Source: Lactobacillus delbrueckii (GTDB lineage: Bacteria; Bacillota; Bacilli; Lactobacillales; Lactobacillaceae). Taken from it: a DNA stretch of 42,000 nucleotides. Within the stretch, counting starts at the first letter, position 1. The number at the start of each line of letters is the position of its first letter. The DNA lies in assembly GCA_004556255.1 (NCBI GenBank), contig SFHY01000001.1, forward strand, positions 1 through 42,000, given 5' to 3'. The notes under the pieces were generated by a model. That model made no database searches and was not told the DNA's origin. It was given only the letters and a program-made list of their open reading frames with translations. The position numbers and the translations under genes were made by a program. This document shows, in pieces, positions 27,377 through 36,032 of the stretch.

Positions 27377-27805
27377 TTGAATACTTTTGCATTAGCCGCA
27401 GCCAACAATGGTGCTGGTAGCAGCATCTTTATGCTGGTTATGCTGGCCGTTTTGTTTGGTTTTACTTACTTTACCATGATCAAGCCGCAAAAGAAGCAGC
27501 AACAGCAGCGCCAGGAAATGATGAATCAGCTCAAGAAGGGCGACAGCGTGGAAATGGTCGACGGCCTGCGCGGCAAGATCGACTCAATCAACGACGCCGA
27601 CAAGACTATCGTCTTGGACGCTGACGGTATTTACCTGACCTTCTCCAGACTGGCAGTCAGAACTGTTTTGAAGCAAGCTGACGCCGCAGAAGCAACTGAA
27701 GAAGCAAAGCCAGCAGAAGCAAAGGAAGAAGAAAAGACTTCCGCAGCTGAAGAAGCTAAGACTGAATCTCCAGCAGAAGACAAGGCTGAAGACAGCCAAG
27801 AATAA
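27377..27805 (+). CDS. yajC: Preprotein translocase accessory subunit YajC
   Basis: YajC sits beside SecDF-YidC at the Sec translocon in bacteria studied. One N-terminal membrane helix (IFMLVMLAVLFGFTYFTMI) is followed by the basic, Gln-rich KPQKKQQQQRQEMM and the conserved LKKGDSVEMVDGLRGKI core. The last 45 or so residues are an unusual Ala/Glu/Lys tail (EEAKPAEAKEEEKTSAAEE). With 142 residues it is longer than the B. subtilis protein (about 88). I prefer the TTG at 27377, which has GAGGTGG at 27365-27371 at good distance; a GTG at 27368 would lie inside that site. Confidence 0.9.
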   Translation: MNTFALAAANNGAGSSIFMLVMLAVLFGFTYFTMIKPQKKQQQQRQEMMNQLKKGDSVEMVDGLRGKIDSINDADKTIVLDADGIYLTFSRLAVRTVLKQADAAEATEEAKPAEAKEEEKTSAAEEAKTESPAEDKAEDSQE

Positions 27806-27811
27806 ACGAAC

Positions 27812-27840
27812 AAAACGTTCCTTCGGGGACGTTTTTGTTT
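27812..27840 (+). terminator. Intrinsic terminator of yajC
   Basis: A stem of about 10 bases (27812-27821 with 27826-27835, one G-T pair) with a TTCG tetraloop, then T-rich DNA. Confidence 0.8.
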
Positions 27841-27857
27841 TGCCTGCGCCGATAAAT

Positions 27858-27866
27858 TGCTAAAAT
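27858..27866 (+). promoter_or_regulatory. Extended -10 promoter of zwf
   Basis: TGCTAAAAT with no strong -35. It is the same nonamer found upstream of three other genes in this window. A GAGG ribosome site follows at 27887-27890. Confidence 0.45.
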
Positions 27867-27897
27867 AGTTAGTAGTTGATTTTTTTGAGGTACTATA

Positions 27898-29346
27898 ATG
27901 AACAATATTCCAACAGTAATGATCCTTTTCGGCGGCAGCGGCGACCTGGCCCACCGCAAGATCTATCCGGCCCTCTTCAATCTCTACCGCCGGAATGTCA
28001 TTCATGACAATTTTGCCGTTATCGGCACAGCCCGGCGGCCATGGTCGCATGAATACCTGCGCGAGCAGGTGGCCCAAGCTGTCCATGAAAGCTGGGAAGA
28101 GGTCGACGAAGCACAGCTGACGGAATTTGCCAGCCATTTTTACTACCAGTCCCACGACGTAACCAACGTTGAACACTATGTGACTTTGAAGCAATTGGCC
28201 CAGGAACTGGACGAGCACTATGAATGCGGCGGCAACCGCATCTTCTACATGGCCATGGCCCCAAGCTTCTTTGGGACGATCGCCGAACACATTGCCGACC
28301 AGCATTTGACCGGGACCGGCTTTAACCGCCTGGTGGTTGAAAAGCCATTCGGGACTGACCTGGCCAGCGCGGAAGTCTTGAACCAGCAGATCCGCGGCTC
28401 CTTTAACGAAGACCAGGTCTTCCGGATTGACCACTACCTGGGTAAGGAAATGGTGCAGAATATCCTGCCCCTGCGCTTTGGCAACTCCTTGCTTAAGCGG
28501 ATTTGGAACGCCGACGCGGTTAAAAATGTCCAGGTTACCCTGGCTGAACGGCTGGGCGTTGAAGCCCGGGGCGGCTACTATGACAACTCCGGTGCCCTGC
28601 GGGACATGGTTCAGAACCACATCATGCAGATCATCACCCTTTTGGCCATGCCAGAGCCGAAAGACTTGTCTGACAAGGCCATCCACGCGGCAAAAGAAGA
28701 ACTTTTGGCATCTTTAGTTATCCCAGATGAAAAAGCCGTCAGCGAAAACATCATCCGCGGTCAGTATCTAGGAACGGAAACCACTTTTGAATACGTCAAG
28801 GAGCCGAACGTGGCGGAAGATTCCAAGACTGAAACCTACGTGGCTGGCCGTTTGGAATTTAGCAAGGGGCCTTTGGCCGGCGTGCCGGTTTACTTCAGAA
28901 CGGGCAAGGAAATGCGGGAAAAGAAGACCCGGGTGGACGTAGTCTTTAAGGATGAAGCTGGCCTGTATGGCGATAAGGCTAAGACTAACGTGCTGACCAT
29001 TGAGATTGACCCGGTCAACCAGGTCTACTTCCGCTTAAACGGCAAGACTGTCGCCGGCGGTGACCTCCGCCTTGAAAGATTCCGCTACCGCTACAGCGAA
29101 GATGAACAAGCTGAAGTACCAGATGGCTATGAACGCTTGATCCACGACGTCTTTGTCAATGACTCCACCAACTTTACCAAGTGGGAAGAACTGAAGCAGT
29201 ATTGGAGATTCGTGGACGCGGTTGAAGCTGCCTGGCAAAAGGCAAACGCCGCGGGCGAAAAGCCGGTCAAGTACCGCCCTTACTGCATGGGGCCGGATAC
29301 TAGCAAGATCTTCGCGGATCCTGAGGATGGCTGGATTTACAAGTAA
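27898..29346 (+). CDS. zwf: Glucose-6-phosphate 1-dehydrogenase
   Basis: The first step of the oxidative pentose phosphate route: G6P plus NADP+ to 6-phosphogluconolactone and NADPH. The NADP-binding GGSGDLAHRK is at 12-21, EKPFG at 148-152, and the catalytic RIDHYLGKE at 176-184. The 482 residues fit. The gene has its own extended -10 promoter and ends in a TAATG overlap with dinB, so NADPH supply and translesion synthesis are on one message; the same pairing is, from memory, frequent in lactobacilli. Confidence 0.96.
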   Translation: MNNIPTVMILFGGSGDLAHRKIYPALFNLYRRNVIHDNFAVIGTARRPWSHEYLREQVAQAVHESWEEVDEAQLTEFASHFYYQSHDVTNVEHYVTLKQLAQELDEHYECGGNRIFYMAMAPSFFGTIAEHIADQHLTGTGFNRLVVEKPFGTDLASAEVLNQQIRGSFNEDQVFRIDHYLGKEMVQNILPLRFGNSLLKRIWNADAVKNVQVTLAERLGVEARGGYYDNSGALRDMVQNHIMQIITLLAMPEPKDLSDKAIHAAKEELLASLVIPDEKAVSENIIRGQYLGTETTFEYVKEPNVAEDSKTETYVAGRLEFSKGPLAGVPVYFRTGKEMREKKTRVDVVFKDEAGLYGDKAKTNVLTIEIDPVNQVYFRLNGKTVAGGDLRLERFRYRYSEDEQAEVPDGYERLIHDVFVNDSTNFTKWEELKQYWRFVDAVEAAWQKANAAGEKPVKYRPYCMGPDTSKIFADPEDGWIYK

Positions 29347-30461
29347 TGGCCGATATTGACCTTTTGCCCAGGAACGATTTTTCCCGCCGGATCATCCACC
29401 TGGATATGGACGCCTTCTACGCTTCAGTTGAGATGCGGGACCGGCCGGAATTGGCGAATAAGGCAGTCGTGATTGCCCGGGACCCCCGGAAAACAGGCGG
29501 CCACGGCGTGATCGCCACCGCCAACTACCGGGCCAGAAAGTACGGGGTCGGGTCAGCCATGGCGGCCGCCCAAGCCGTCAAGCTGATTCCAGCTGAAGAA
29601 TTGGTTTTCGTTGAACCAGATTTTGAAAAGTACCACCGGGTTTCCGGGCAAGTGCATGACTTGATGCATGAACTGACCGACCAGATCGAAAGCGTGGCGC
29701 TAGACGAAGCATATATGGACGTGACCCGAAGCAAGATCCCCGGCAAAAGCGCCCTGGAGCTGGCCAGCTATTTGCAAGAGCAGATCTTCCGCCAGCTGCA
29801 CTTGACCTCATCTTTCGGGGTCAGCTACAACAAGTTTTTGGCCAAGATGGGGTCAGAATACGCCAAGCCTTTTGGCCGCAGCTATATTGCCCCGGACCGG
29901 GCCCAGGACTTTTTAGACAGGCAGGAGATCAAGAGATTCCCCGGCATCGGCAAGAAGACCCAGGAGCGGCTGAAAGAAGCAGGCGTTTTGACCGGCCGTG
30001 ACATCAGAAATTATGGGCTCAGCCGCCTTTTAAAAGACTATAAGAAGTCCGGCTACTACATGGCCCTGCATGCTTACGGCATCGACTTAAGCCCCGTCCA
30101 AGCCTCCAGGCAGCGCAAGTCCCTGGGCAAGGAGCGGACTTTTGAGCCGGTTATCTATGACCAGGACCGGGCTGAGGCCTACTTAAAAGACTTCAGCCAG
30201 ACGGTGGCGGCTGAACTAAAGGAGAGAAATCTTTTAGCCCGGGTGGTCGTTTTGAAGGTCCGCGACCGCAATTTCAAGACTATCACCCGCCGGCAGAAGG
30301 TCCAGCCGACCTGTGACCCGGAAGTCTTTTATCAGCTGGCCAAGGAGCTCTTGGGCAGGGAACCGGAATTCCTGGCTGAGGGCATTCGCCTCTTGGGCCT
30401 GTCCGCCGGCGAACTTGAAGAAAAACATTATCAGGAAATCAGTCTTTTTGCAGATGAATAG
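29346..30461 (+). CDS. dinB: DNA polymerase IV (Y-family translesion polymerase)
   Basis: An error-prone polymerase that passes lesions. The Y-family core is intact: HLDMDAFYASVEM at 18-30 with D20 and D22, ALDEAYMD around D119-E120, the steric-gate aromatic in DAFYASVE, a helix-hairpin-helix ([12 protein letters not shown]) and a little-finger domain with RKSLGKERTF. The C-terminus carries a beta-clamp-binding QEISLF at 363-368. The 371 residues fit. The ATG overlaps the zwf stop without a ribosome site, so translation is coupled. No LexA-type box was seen nearby. Confidence 0.95.
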   Translation: MADIDLLPRNDFSRRIIHLDMDAFYASVEMRDRPELANKAVVIARDPRKTGGHGVIATANYRARKYGVGSAMAAAQAVKLIPAEELVFVEPDFEKYHRVSGQVHDLMHELTDQIESVALDEAYMDVTRSKIPGKSALELASYLQEQIFRQLHLTSSFGVSYNKFLAKMGSEYAKPFGRSYIAPDRAQDFLDRQEIKRFPGIGKKTQERLKEAGVLTGRDIRNYGLSRLLKDYKKSGYYMALHAYGIDLSPVQASRQRKSLGKERTFEPVIYDQDRAEAYLKDFSQTVAAELKERNLLARVVVLKVRDRNFKTITRRQKVQPTCDPEVFYQLAKELLGREPEFLAEGIRLLGLSAGELEEKHYQEISLFADE

Positions 30462-30478
30462 CTAAAAGGCTGGTTTTT

Positions 30479-30487
30479 TGCTAAAAT
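30479..30487 (+). promoter_or_regulatory. Extended -10 promoter of nrnA
   Basis: TGCTAAAAT after a run of T, without a clear -35. AGAAAGGAT at 30510-30518 is the ribosome site before the ATG at 30524. Confidence 0.45.
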
Positions 30488-30523
30488 AAAATTTTGAACT
30501 CATAAGGCAGAAAGGATCCCGCG

Positions 30524-31483
30524 ATGAACACTTTTGACGAAATTTTCAGTAAGATTAAGCAATATCCAACCATCATCCTCCACCGGCACACCAATCCCGA
30601 CCCGGACGCTATCGGCTCCCAGGCCGCTTTAGCTAAAAGCCTGCGCCTGCAGTTCCCGGACAAGAAGATTCTCTGCACCGGGGAAAATGACGTCGGTGAT
30701 CTGGACTGGATCAACACCATGGACGAAGTCAAGGATGAAGACTACCAAGGCGCCCTGGTGATCACGACTGACACGGCCAACACGCCGCGGATCTCTGACC
30801 AGCGCTACCGGCTGGGGGACTACCTAATCAAGATTGACCACCACCCGGACGTTGACCCATACGCTGACATGTCTTACGTTGACTCAAAAGCCGCTGCTGC
30901 CTGTGAAATTATCGCTGACTTTATCGAAGCAGAAGGCCTGCCCCTTAACCAGGAAATCGCCCTGGCCCTCTACGCCGGTATTATCGGCGACACTGGCCGC
31001 TTCATGTACGACGCGACCAGCGCTCACACCTTTGAAGTAGTATCCCGCTTGATGGAGACGGGGATCGACATCTCCCAAATCGCTAGAAATGAAAGTGAAG
31101 TTACCTTCCAGCAGGCCAAGCTGCAAAGCCTGGCCCTGGAGAAAATGCAGCTGGACGAAAGCGGCCTGGTCGCTATCGCCGTAATTAGCCAGGCTGACTT
31201 AAAGGAATTGGGCGTTACCCAGCCGCAAGCTTCAGTCACTGTTTCAACCCCGGGCCGGATCAAGGGGATCCTGACCTGGCTGGTCATCGTGGAAAAAGAA
31301 GACGGCACTTACCGGGTTCACTACCGGTCAAAGGGTCCGCACATCCACAAGCTGGCTGAAGCCCACGACGGTGGCGGCCATGAATTAGCCTCTGGAGCAA
31401 CGGCCCATGACCGGGCGGAAATTGACCAGATTTTCCAAGAATTAGTTGAAGTAACCAAGAAATACAAGGAAGACCATGAATAA
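30524..31483 (+). CDS. nrnA: DHH/DHHA1 phosphoesterase NrnA (nanoRNase / pAp phosphatase)
   Basis: NrnA degrades very short RNAs and, in Bacillus, also removes the 3' phosphate of pAp. The DHH domain has HRHTNPDPDAIGSQ at 20-33, DTAN, IDHHPDVD and GDTGRFMY; the DHHA1 domain ends in the substrate-binding GGGHELASGA. All metal ligands expected for the family are present. The 319 residues match NrnA; the longer GdpP-type c-di-AMP phosphodiesterase is excluded because no PAS or GGDEF part exists. It overlaps the helicase gene by 8 bases, so RNA end-decay and RNA unwinding are co-expressed. Confidence 0.92.
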   Translation: MNTFDEIFSKIKQYPTIILHRHTNPDPDAIGSQAALAKSLRLQFPDKKILCTGENDVGDLDWINTMDEVKDEDYQGALVITTDTANTPRISDQRYRLGDYLIKIDHHPDVDPYADMSYVDSKAAAACEIIADFIEAEGLPLNQEIALALYAGIIGDTGRFMYDATSAHTFEVVSRLMETGIDISQIARNESEVTFQQAKLQSLALEKMQLDESGLVAIAVISQADLKELGVTQPQASVTVSTPGRIKGILTWLVIVEKEDGTYRVHYRSKGPHIHKLAEAHDGGGHELASGATAHDRAEIDQIFQELVEVTKKYKEDHE

Positions 31484-32837
31484 CATTTTTACTGATACCC
31501 GCTTAAGAAGCGAAATCCGCCAAGGCTTGGCCAAGATCGGCTTTACTAAACCGACTCCGGTGCAGGAAAAAGTCATCCCGGCCATGCTGAAAGGCGAAAG
31601 CGTGATCGTCCAGGCGGCTACGGGGAGCGGGAAGACCCACGCCTACTTGATCCCGATTTTAAACGCCATTGATGAAGACGCCCGCTGTGTCCAGGCCATC
31701 GTCACGGCTCCCAGCCGGGAACTGGCTGACCAGCTTTACCGGGTGGCCCGCCAGCTGAGAGACGCCTCCGGCTTAAACATTACCATTGCCCACCTGGCCG
31801 GGGGCAGCGACCGGGACCGGCAGATCGCCAGATTTGAGCAGAACAAGCCTCAGCTGGTTATCGCCACTCCGGGCCGGCTTTTGGACTTTGCTGACAAGAA
31901 GATCCTGCTTTTGGACCAGGTCAAGAACTTTGTCATCGACGAAGCCGACATGACCTTGGATTTGGGCTTCCTGGCTGACGTGGACAAGATTGCCGCCCGC
32001 CTGCCAAAGGACGTGGTTATGTCCGCCTTTTCAGCCACGATTCCGGTCAAGCTGACCAACTTCTTACGGAAGTACATGGCCAAGCCAGAAGAAATCGTGA
32101 TTGATAACCCGGCAGTTATTGCCCCAACCATCAAGAACGACCTCTTGGACATCGGCAGCAAGGACAGAAAGAAGATCGTCTACAAGCTTTTGACAATGGG
32201 CCAGCCTTACCTGGCCTTGGTTTTCGCCAATACCAAGCAGATGGTCGACGAACTGGCTGACTACCTGACTAAGCAAGGGCTTAAGGTGGCCAAGATCCAC
32301 GGCGGTATTACCGAACGGGAAAGAAAGCGGACCCTGCGGGAAGTCCGGGCCGGCCAGTACCAGTATGTCGTGGCCAGCGACCTGGCTGCCCGGGGGATCG
32401 ACCTGCCTGGCGTCAGCCTGGTCATCAACTATGAGATTCCCAAGGACCTGGAATTCATCATCCATCGGATTGGCCGGACTGGCCGGAACGGCCTGCCGGG
32501 CCACGCGGTGACTTTGGTCAGAGAAGAAGAGATGAACCGGGTTGGGGCTTTGGAGCACATGGGCGTCCACTTTGACTTCGTTGAAATCAAGGACGGGGCG
32601 CTCGCTCCGCGGACCCACTACCGCCGCCGGGACAACCGGACGGCCTCAAACCGCCAGCTTGACCCCCACATGAAGGGCGTGGTCAAGAAGGTCAAGTCCA
32701 AGCGCAAGCCTGGCTACAAGAAGAAGATCAAGCAGGCGATTCAAGAAGACAACCGCAAGAAGCGGAAGATTGAAGCCCGCCACGAAATGCGCCACCAAAA
32801 GCGCCTCCGTAAGCGCAAGCGCGAGCAAAACCGTTGA
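31476..32837 (+). CDS. cshB: CshB-like DEAD-box RNA helicase
   Basis: An ATP-dependent RNA helicase, probably for cold adaptation, ribosome assembly or mRNA decay. The Q motif (GFTKPTPVQ) is at 22-30 and motif I AATGSGKT at 47-54, with motif Ia APSRELADQ, motif II DEAD, motif III as SAT, motif V ASDLAARGID and motif VI HRIGRTGRNG. The C-terminal 60 residues are extremely basic (KKVKSKRKPGYKKKIKQ), an RNA-binding tail. The 453 residues and the tail fit CshB/YqfR better than CshA. It starts inside nrnA. The choice of paralogue is an inference. Confidence 0.88.
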   Translation: MNNIFTDTRLRSEIRQGLAKIGFTKPTPVQEKVIPAMLKGESVIVQAATGSGKTHAYLIPILNAIDEDARCVQAIVTAPSRELADQLYRVARQLRDASGLNITIAHLAGGSDRDRQIARFEQNKPQLVIATPGRLLDFADKKILLLDQVKNFVIDEADMTLDLGFLADVDKIAARLPKDVVMSAFSATIPVKLTNFLRKYMAKPEEIVIDNPAVIAPTIKNDLLDIGSKDRKKIVYKLLTMGQPYLALVFANTKQMVDELADYLTKQGLKVAKIHGGITERERKRTLREVRAGQYQYVVASDLAARGIDLPGVSLVINYEIPKDLEFIIHRIGRTGRNGLPGHAVTLVREEEMNRVGALEHMGVHFDFVEIKDGALAPRTHYRRRDNRTASNRQLDPHMKGVVKKVKSKRKPGYKKKIKQAIQEDNRKKRKIEARHEMRHQKRLRKRKREQNR

Positions 32838-32861
32838 CATTTTTTCTCTAAGTAGTAAAAT
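32834..32861 (+). promoter_or_regulatory. Promoter of the alaS T-box transcript
   Basis: A perfect -35 TTGACA (32834-32839), a 16-base spacer, then TAAAAT (32856-32861). The -35 overlaps the helicase stop codon. Transcription should start near 32868. Confidence 0.75.
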
Positions 32862-32867
32862 TAGTGA

Positions 32868-33056
32868 CGTTTAAGACATGTTTTCTGTCCAGGCGATTCA
32901 AAGAGAGAACCGGCAGCTGGGAAGGGTTTATCACCAGGCAGGAAATGCTCCTTAAAGTGATCAATTTAAGATAATCAAGAGGTAACAAGCATTGTTGCAA
33001 TCAAGGTGGTACCGCGTCTAGAGCGTCCTTGAAGAAGGCAAACATGCTTGTTTTTT
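32868..33056 (+). promoter_or_regulatory. T-box leader of alaS (tRNA-Ala sensing riboswitch)
   Basis: The universal T-box core AGGTGGTACCGCG is at 33004-33016. TCAAGG (33001-33006) can pair with CCTTGA (33027-33032) to form the antiterminator, whose bulge reads the tRNA acceptor end. An AGAGA-type element near 32901 and the segment GGAAATGCTCC near 32941-32951 fit Stem I, with GCT at 32947-32949 as the likely Ala specifier codon. A final helix pairs AACAAGCAT (32984-32992) with ATGCTTGTT (33044-33052), followed by T. Uncharged tRNA-Ala should favour alaS expression. The specifier is inferred, not proven. Confidence 0.9.
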
Positions 33057-33075
33057 GTATTTTTAGGAGATTTTA

Positions 33076-35709
33076 ATGAAAAAGTTAAACAGTTCAGAAT
33101 TTCGGCAAATGTTCCTCGACTTTTTTGCTGAACACGGTCACATGGTCATGCAGTCAGCCAGCCTGATTCCAAAGGATGACCCGACTTTGCTCTGGATCAA
33201 CTCCGGGGTGGCAACCATGAAGAAGTACTTCGACGGCTCAGTCGTGCCAAAGAACCGCCGGATTACCAGCTCACAAAAGTCAATCAGAACCAACGACATT
33301 GAAAACGTCGGTAAGACTGCCCGCCACCAAACCTTGTTTGAAATGCTGGGCAACTTCTCAGTTGGTGACTACTTCAAGGAAGAAGCGATTCCTTGGGCCT
33401 GGGAATTTTTGACCAGTCCTGACTGGCTGGACCTGGACAAGAACAAGCTTTACGTAACTGTTTACCCTAAGGATACTGAAGCCCACCGGATCTGGCATGA
33501 AGTCGTCGGCCTGCCGGAAAGCCACATCGTGCAATTGGAAGACAATTTCTGGGACATCGGTGAAGGCCCATGTGGTCCTGACTCAGAAATCTTCTACGAC
33601 CGCGGCCAGGAAAACAATGACGTGCCAGAAGACGACCCGGAAAACTACCCAGGCGGGGAAAACGCCCGTTACCTGGAAATCTGGAACATCGTCTTCTCAG
33701 AATTCAACCACCTGCCAGACGGCAGCTACGTTGAACAGCCGCACAAGAACATCGATACCGGGATGGGTCTGGAACGTGTCCTGTCTATCCTGCAAGATGC
33801 CCCGACCAACTTTGAAACCGACCTCTTCTTGCCAATCATCCACGCTACTGAAGAAATGAGCGCGGGCAAGAAGTACGGTGCAAACAAGGCTGACGACACT
33901 TCTTTCAAGATTATCGCTGACCACATCCGGGCCATCTCCTTTGCCATCGGTGACGGGGCCCTGCCAGGCAACACTGGCCGCGGCTACGTTTTGCGCCGGC
34001 TTTTGCGGCGGGCAGCCTTGAACGGCCGCAAGCTGGGTATCGACGGCGCCTTCCTGTACAAGCTGGTACCAGTTGTCGGCGACATCATGAAGAGCCACTA
34101 CCCAGAAGTCAGCGACCAGGCTGAATTCATCAGCAAGGTCATCAAGAACGAAGAAGACCGCTTCGGTGCAACTTTGGAAGCCGGCTTGACTTTGCTGGAC
34201 GACTTGATTGCCAAGGCTGAAAACAGCGAAGACAAGACCATCTCCGGCAAGGATGCCTTCAAGATGTTCGACACTTACGGCTTCCCATACGAATTGACGG
34301 TTGAAGCTGCTGAAGACAAGGGCTTGAAGGTTGACAAGGATGGCTTTGACGCCGAAATGGAAGCGCAGAAGGAACGTGCCCGCAAGGCCCGGGGCAACCT
34401 GCAATCCATGGGTTCACAAGACGAAACCTTGATGGAAATCAAGGACAAGAGCGTATTTGAATACGGGGTCTACGAAGAAGAAAGCCAGCTGGTTGACATC
34501 ATCGTCGACGACAAGCTGGTTGACAAGGCTGACGGGGAAAAGGCAACCTTGATCTTCGACAAGACGCCATTTTACGCTGAACGGGGCGGCCAGGTGGCTG
34601 ACCACGGTGACATCTACGACCAAGAAGGCAACTTAGTTGCCCGGGTAGTTGACGTTCAGCACGCGCCTAACGACCAGAACCTGCACTTTGTCGACGTGGT
34701 CCTGCCACTTGTAAAGGGGCAGACCTACAAGCTGAAGATTGACCGCGCCCGCCGGGAAGGCCTCCGCCACTCCCACTCAGCTACCCACCTCTTGCACGCT
34801 GCCTTGCGGCAAGTATTGGGTGAACACACCCACCAGGCCGGGTCAGTCGTTGAACCAGACTACTTAAGATTCGACTTCACTTCCCTTGACCCAACCACGC
34901 CAAGAGAATTGAAGAACGTTGAAAAGATCGTCAACGAAAAGATCTGGGAAGCAATTAAGGTCAAGACCACGGAAACTGATCCGGAAACCGGTAAGAAGAT
35001 GGGCGCCTTGGCTCTGTTTGACGGCAAGTACACCGACAAGGTCAGAGTCGTGCAAATGGATGACTTCTCCATCGAATTCTGCGGGGGTACCCACTGCGAC
35101 AACACTTCCCAAATCGGCGTCTTCAAGATTATTTCTGAACAAGCCATCGGTGCCGGGGTCAGAAGAATTGAAGCCGTAACTTCCAAGCTGGCTTACGAAT
35201 ACTTAGCTGGCCGCTCAGACATCCTGGACCAGATCCAGGCTGAAGTTAAGGCGACTAAGGCTGACGGCATCCAAAGCAAGATTGCCAGCCTGCAGGAAGA
35301 ACTCAGAAGCGCTGAAAAGCAAAACGCCGCTTACGAAGCACAAATCAACGCTTCCAAGGCCGGAAAGATCTTTGATCAGGTCAAGACGGTTGGCGACTTG
35401 ACGGTTATCGCCACGATCGCTGACGTCAAGGGGATGAACGACTTGCGGGAAATCGCTGACCAATGGAAGAGCGAAGGCAAGTCTGACGTCTTGATCCTGG
35501 GCGCTAAGTCTGAAGACAAGGCCAACATGCTGATCAGCCTGGGCCAAAAGGCCCTGGACAAGGGCTTGAAGGCCGGTGACTTGATCAAGAGCGTGGCTGC
35601 TATCTTTGGCGGTGGCGGCGGCGGCCGGCCAAACATGGCCCAAGCCGGCGGCAAGAAGCCAGAAGGCCTGCAGGATGCCATCGACGCCGCAGTCAGCCAG
35701 CTGGACTAA
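33076..35709 (+). CDS. alaS: Alanyl-tRNA synthetase
   Basis: A class II synthetase that charges tRNA-Ala. The catalytic core opens with SSEFRQMFLDFFAEHGH and DPTLLWINSGVATMK. The tRNA-binding domain follows, then the editing domain with HSATHLLHAALR and CGGTHCDNTSQIG, the zinc ligands that clear Ser- and Gly-tRNA-Ala. The C-Ala domain ends in a glycine run (AIFGGGGGGRPNMAQAGG). The 877 residues are complete. An AGGAG ribosome site lies at 33065-33069. Regulation is by the T-box leader just upstream. The same alaS-ireB-ruvX order occurs widely in Firmicutes. Confidence 0.97.
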   Translation: MKKLNSSEFRQMFLDFFAEHGHMVMQSASLIPKDDPTLLWINSGVATMKKYFDGSVVPKNRRITSSQKSIRTNDIENVGKTARHQTLFEMLGNFSVGDYFKEEAIPWAWEFLTSPDWLDLDKNKLYVTVYPKDTEAHRIWHEVVGLPESHIVQLEDNFWDIGEGPCGPDSEIFYDRGQENNDVPEDDPENYPGGENARYLEIWNIVFSEFNHLPDGSYVEQPHKNIDTGMGLERVLSILQDAPTNFETDLFLPIIHATEEMSAGKKYGANKADDTSFKIIADHIRAISFAIGDGALPGNTGRGYVLRRLLRRAALNGRKLGIDGAFLYKLVPVVGDIMKSHYPEVSDQAEFISKVIKNEEDRFGATLEAGLTLLDDLIAKAENSEDKTISGKDAFKMFDTYGFPYELTVEAAEDKGLKVDKDGFDAEMEAQKERARKARGNLQSMGSQDETLMEIKDKSVFEYGVYEEESQLVDIIVDDKLVDKADGEKATLIFDKTPFYAERGGQVADHGDIYDQEGNLVARVVDVQHAPNDQNLHFVDVVLPLVKGQTYKLKIDRARREGLRHSHSATHLLHAALRQVLGEHTHQAGSVVEPDYLRFDFTSLDPTTPRELKNVEKIVNEKIWEAIKVKTTETDPETGKKMGALALFDGKYTDKVRVVQMDDFSIEFCGGTHCDNTSQIGVFKIISEQAIGAGVRRIEAVTSKLAYEYLAGRSDILDQIQAEVKATKADGIQSKIASLQEELRSAEKQNAAYEAQINASKAGKIFDQVKTVGDLTVIATIADVKGMNDLREIADQWKSEGKSDVLILGAKSEDKANMLISLGQKALDKGLKAGDLIKSVAAIFGGGGGGRPNMAQAGGKKPEGLQDAIDAAVSQLD

Positions 35710-35723
35710 TTAGGCTAAAATAA

Positions 35724-35752
35724 TTGAGTTAAAGAAAATTTTTAAGTAGAAT
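35724..35752 (+). promoter_or_regulatory. Promoter of ireB
   Basis: TTGAGT (35724-35729), a 17-base spacer, then TAGAAT (35747-35752). A second candidate -10, TAAAAT at 35716-35721, lies upstream. GAGGGGG at 35761-35767 is the ribosome site. Confidence 0.65.
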
Positions 35753-35774
35753 AGACAAAAGAGGGGGAATAACA

Positions 35775-36032
35775 ATGAGTTCGCTTGATAAGACGATGCA
35801 CTTTGATTTTAACCAGAATAAGGGAAAGAACATCCGCGACACTCTGGAAGATGTATACAAGGCCCTGGAAGAAAAGGGCTACAGCCCGATCAACCAAATC
35901 GTGGGTTACCTGCTTTCAGGCGACCCAGCGTACATCCCACGCCACAACGACGCCCGGAACCTGATCTTGAAGCACGAACGCGATGAAATCATCGAAGAAC
36001 TGGTCAAGAGCTACCTGGGCAAGGACAAGTAA
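35775..36032 (+). CDS. ireB: IreB-family regulatory phosphoprotein (UPF0297)
   Basis: An 85-residue protein of the IreB/YrzL family. In Enterococcus faecalis IreB is phosphorylated by the PASTA kinase IreK on N-terminal threonines and dampens cephalosporin resistance. The conserved opening ([12 protein letters not shown]) with Thr7 and the core [28 protein letters not shown] are present, so the kinase target site is likely kept. It precedes ruvX with a TAATG overlap, as in other Firmicutes. Its role in cell-wall signalling in this organism is inferred. Confidence 0.92.
   Translation: MSSLDKTMHFDFNQNKGKNIRDTLEDVYKALEEKGYSPINQIVGYLLSGDPAYIPRHNDARNLILKHERDEIIEELVKSYLGKDK

Noticed and set aside
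27631-28686. A 351-codon open frame on the minus strand across yajC and zwf
   Set aside because: It lies antisense to two well-supported genes, has no family-like motifs and no ribosome site, and arises from G/C-rich third positions.
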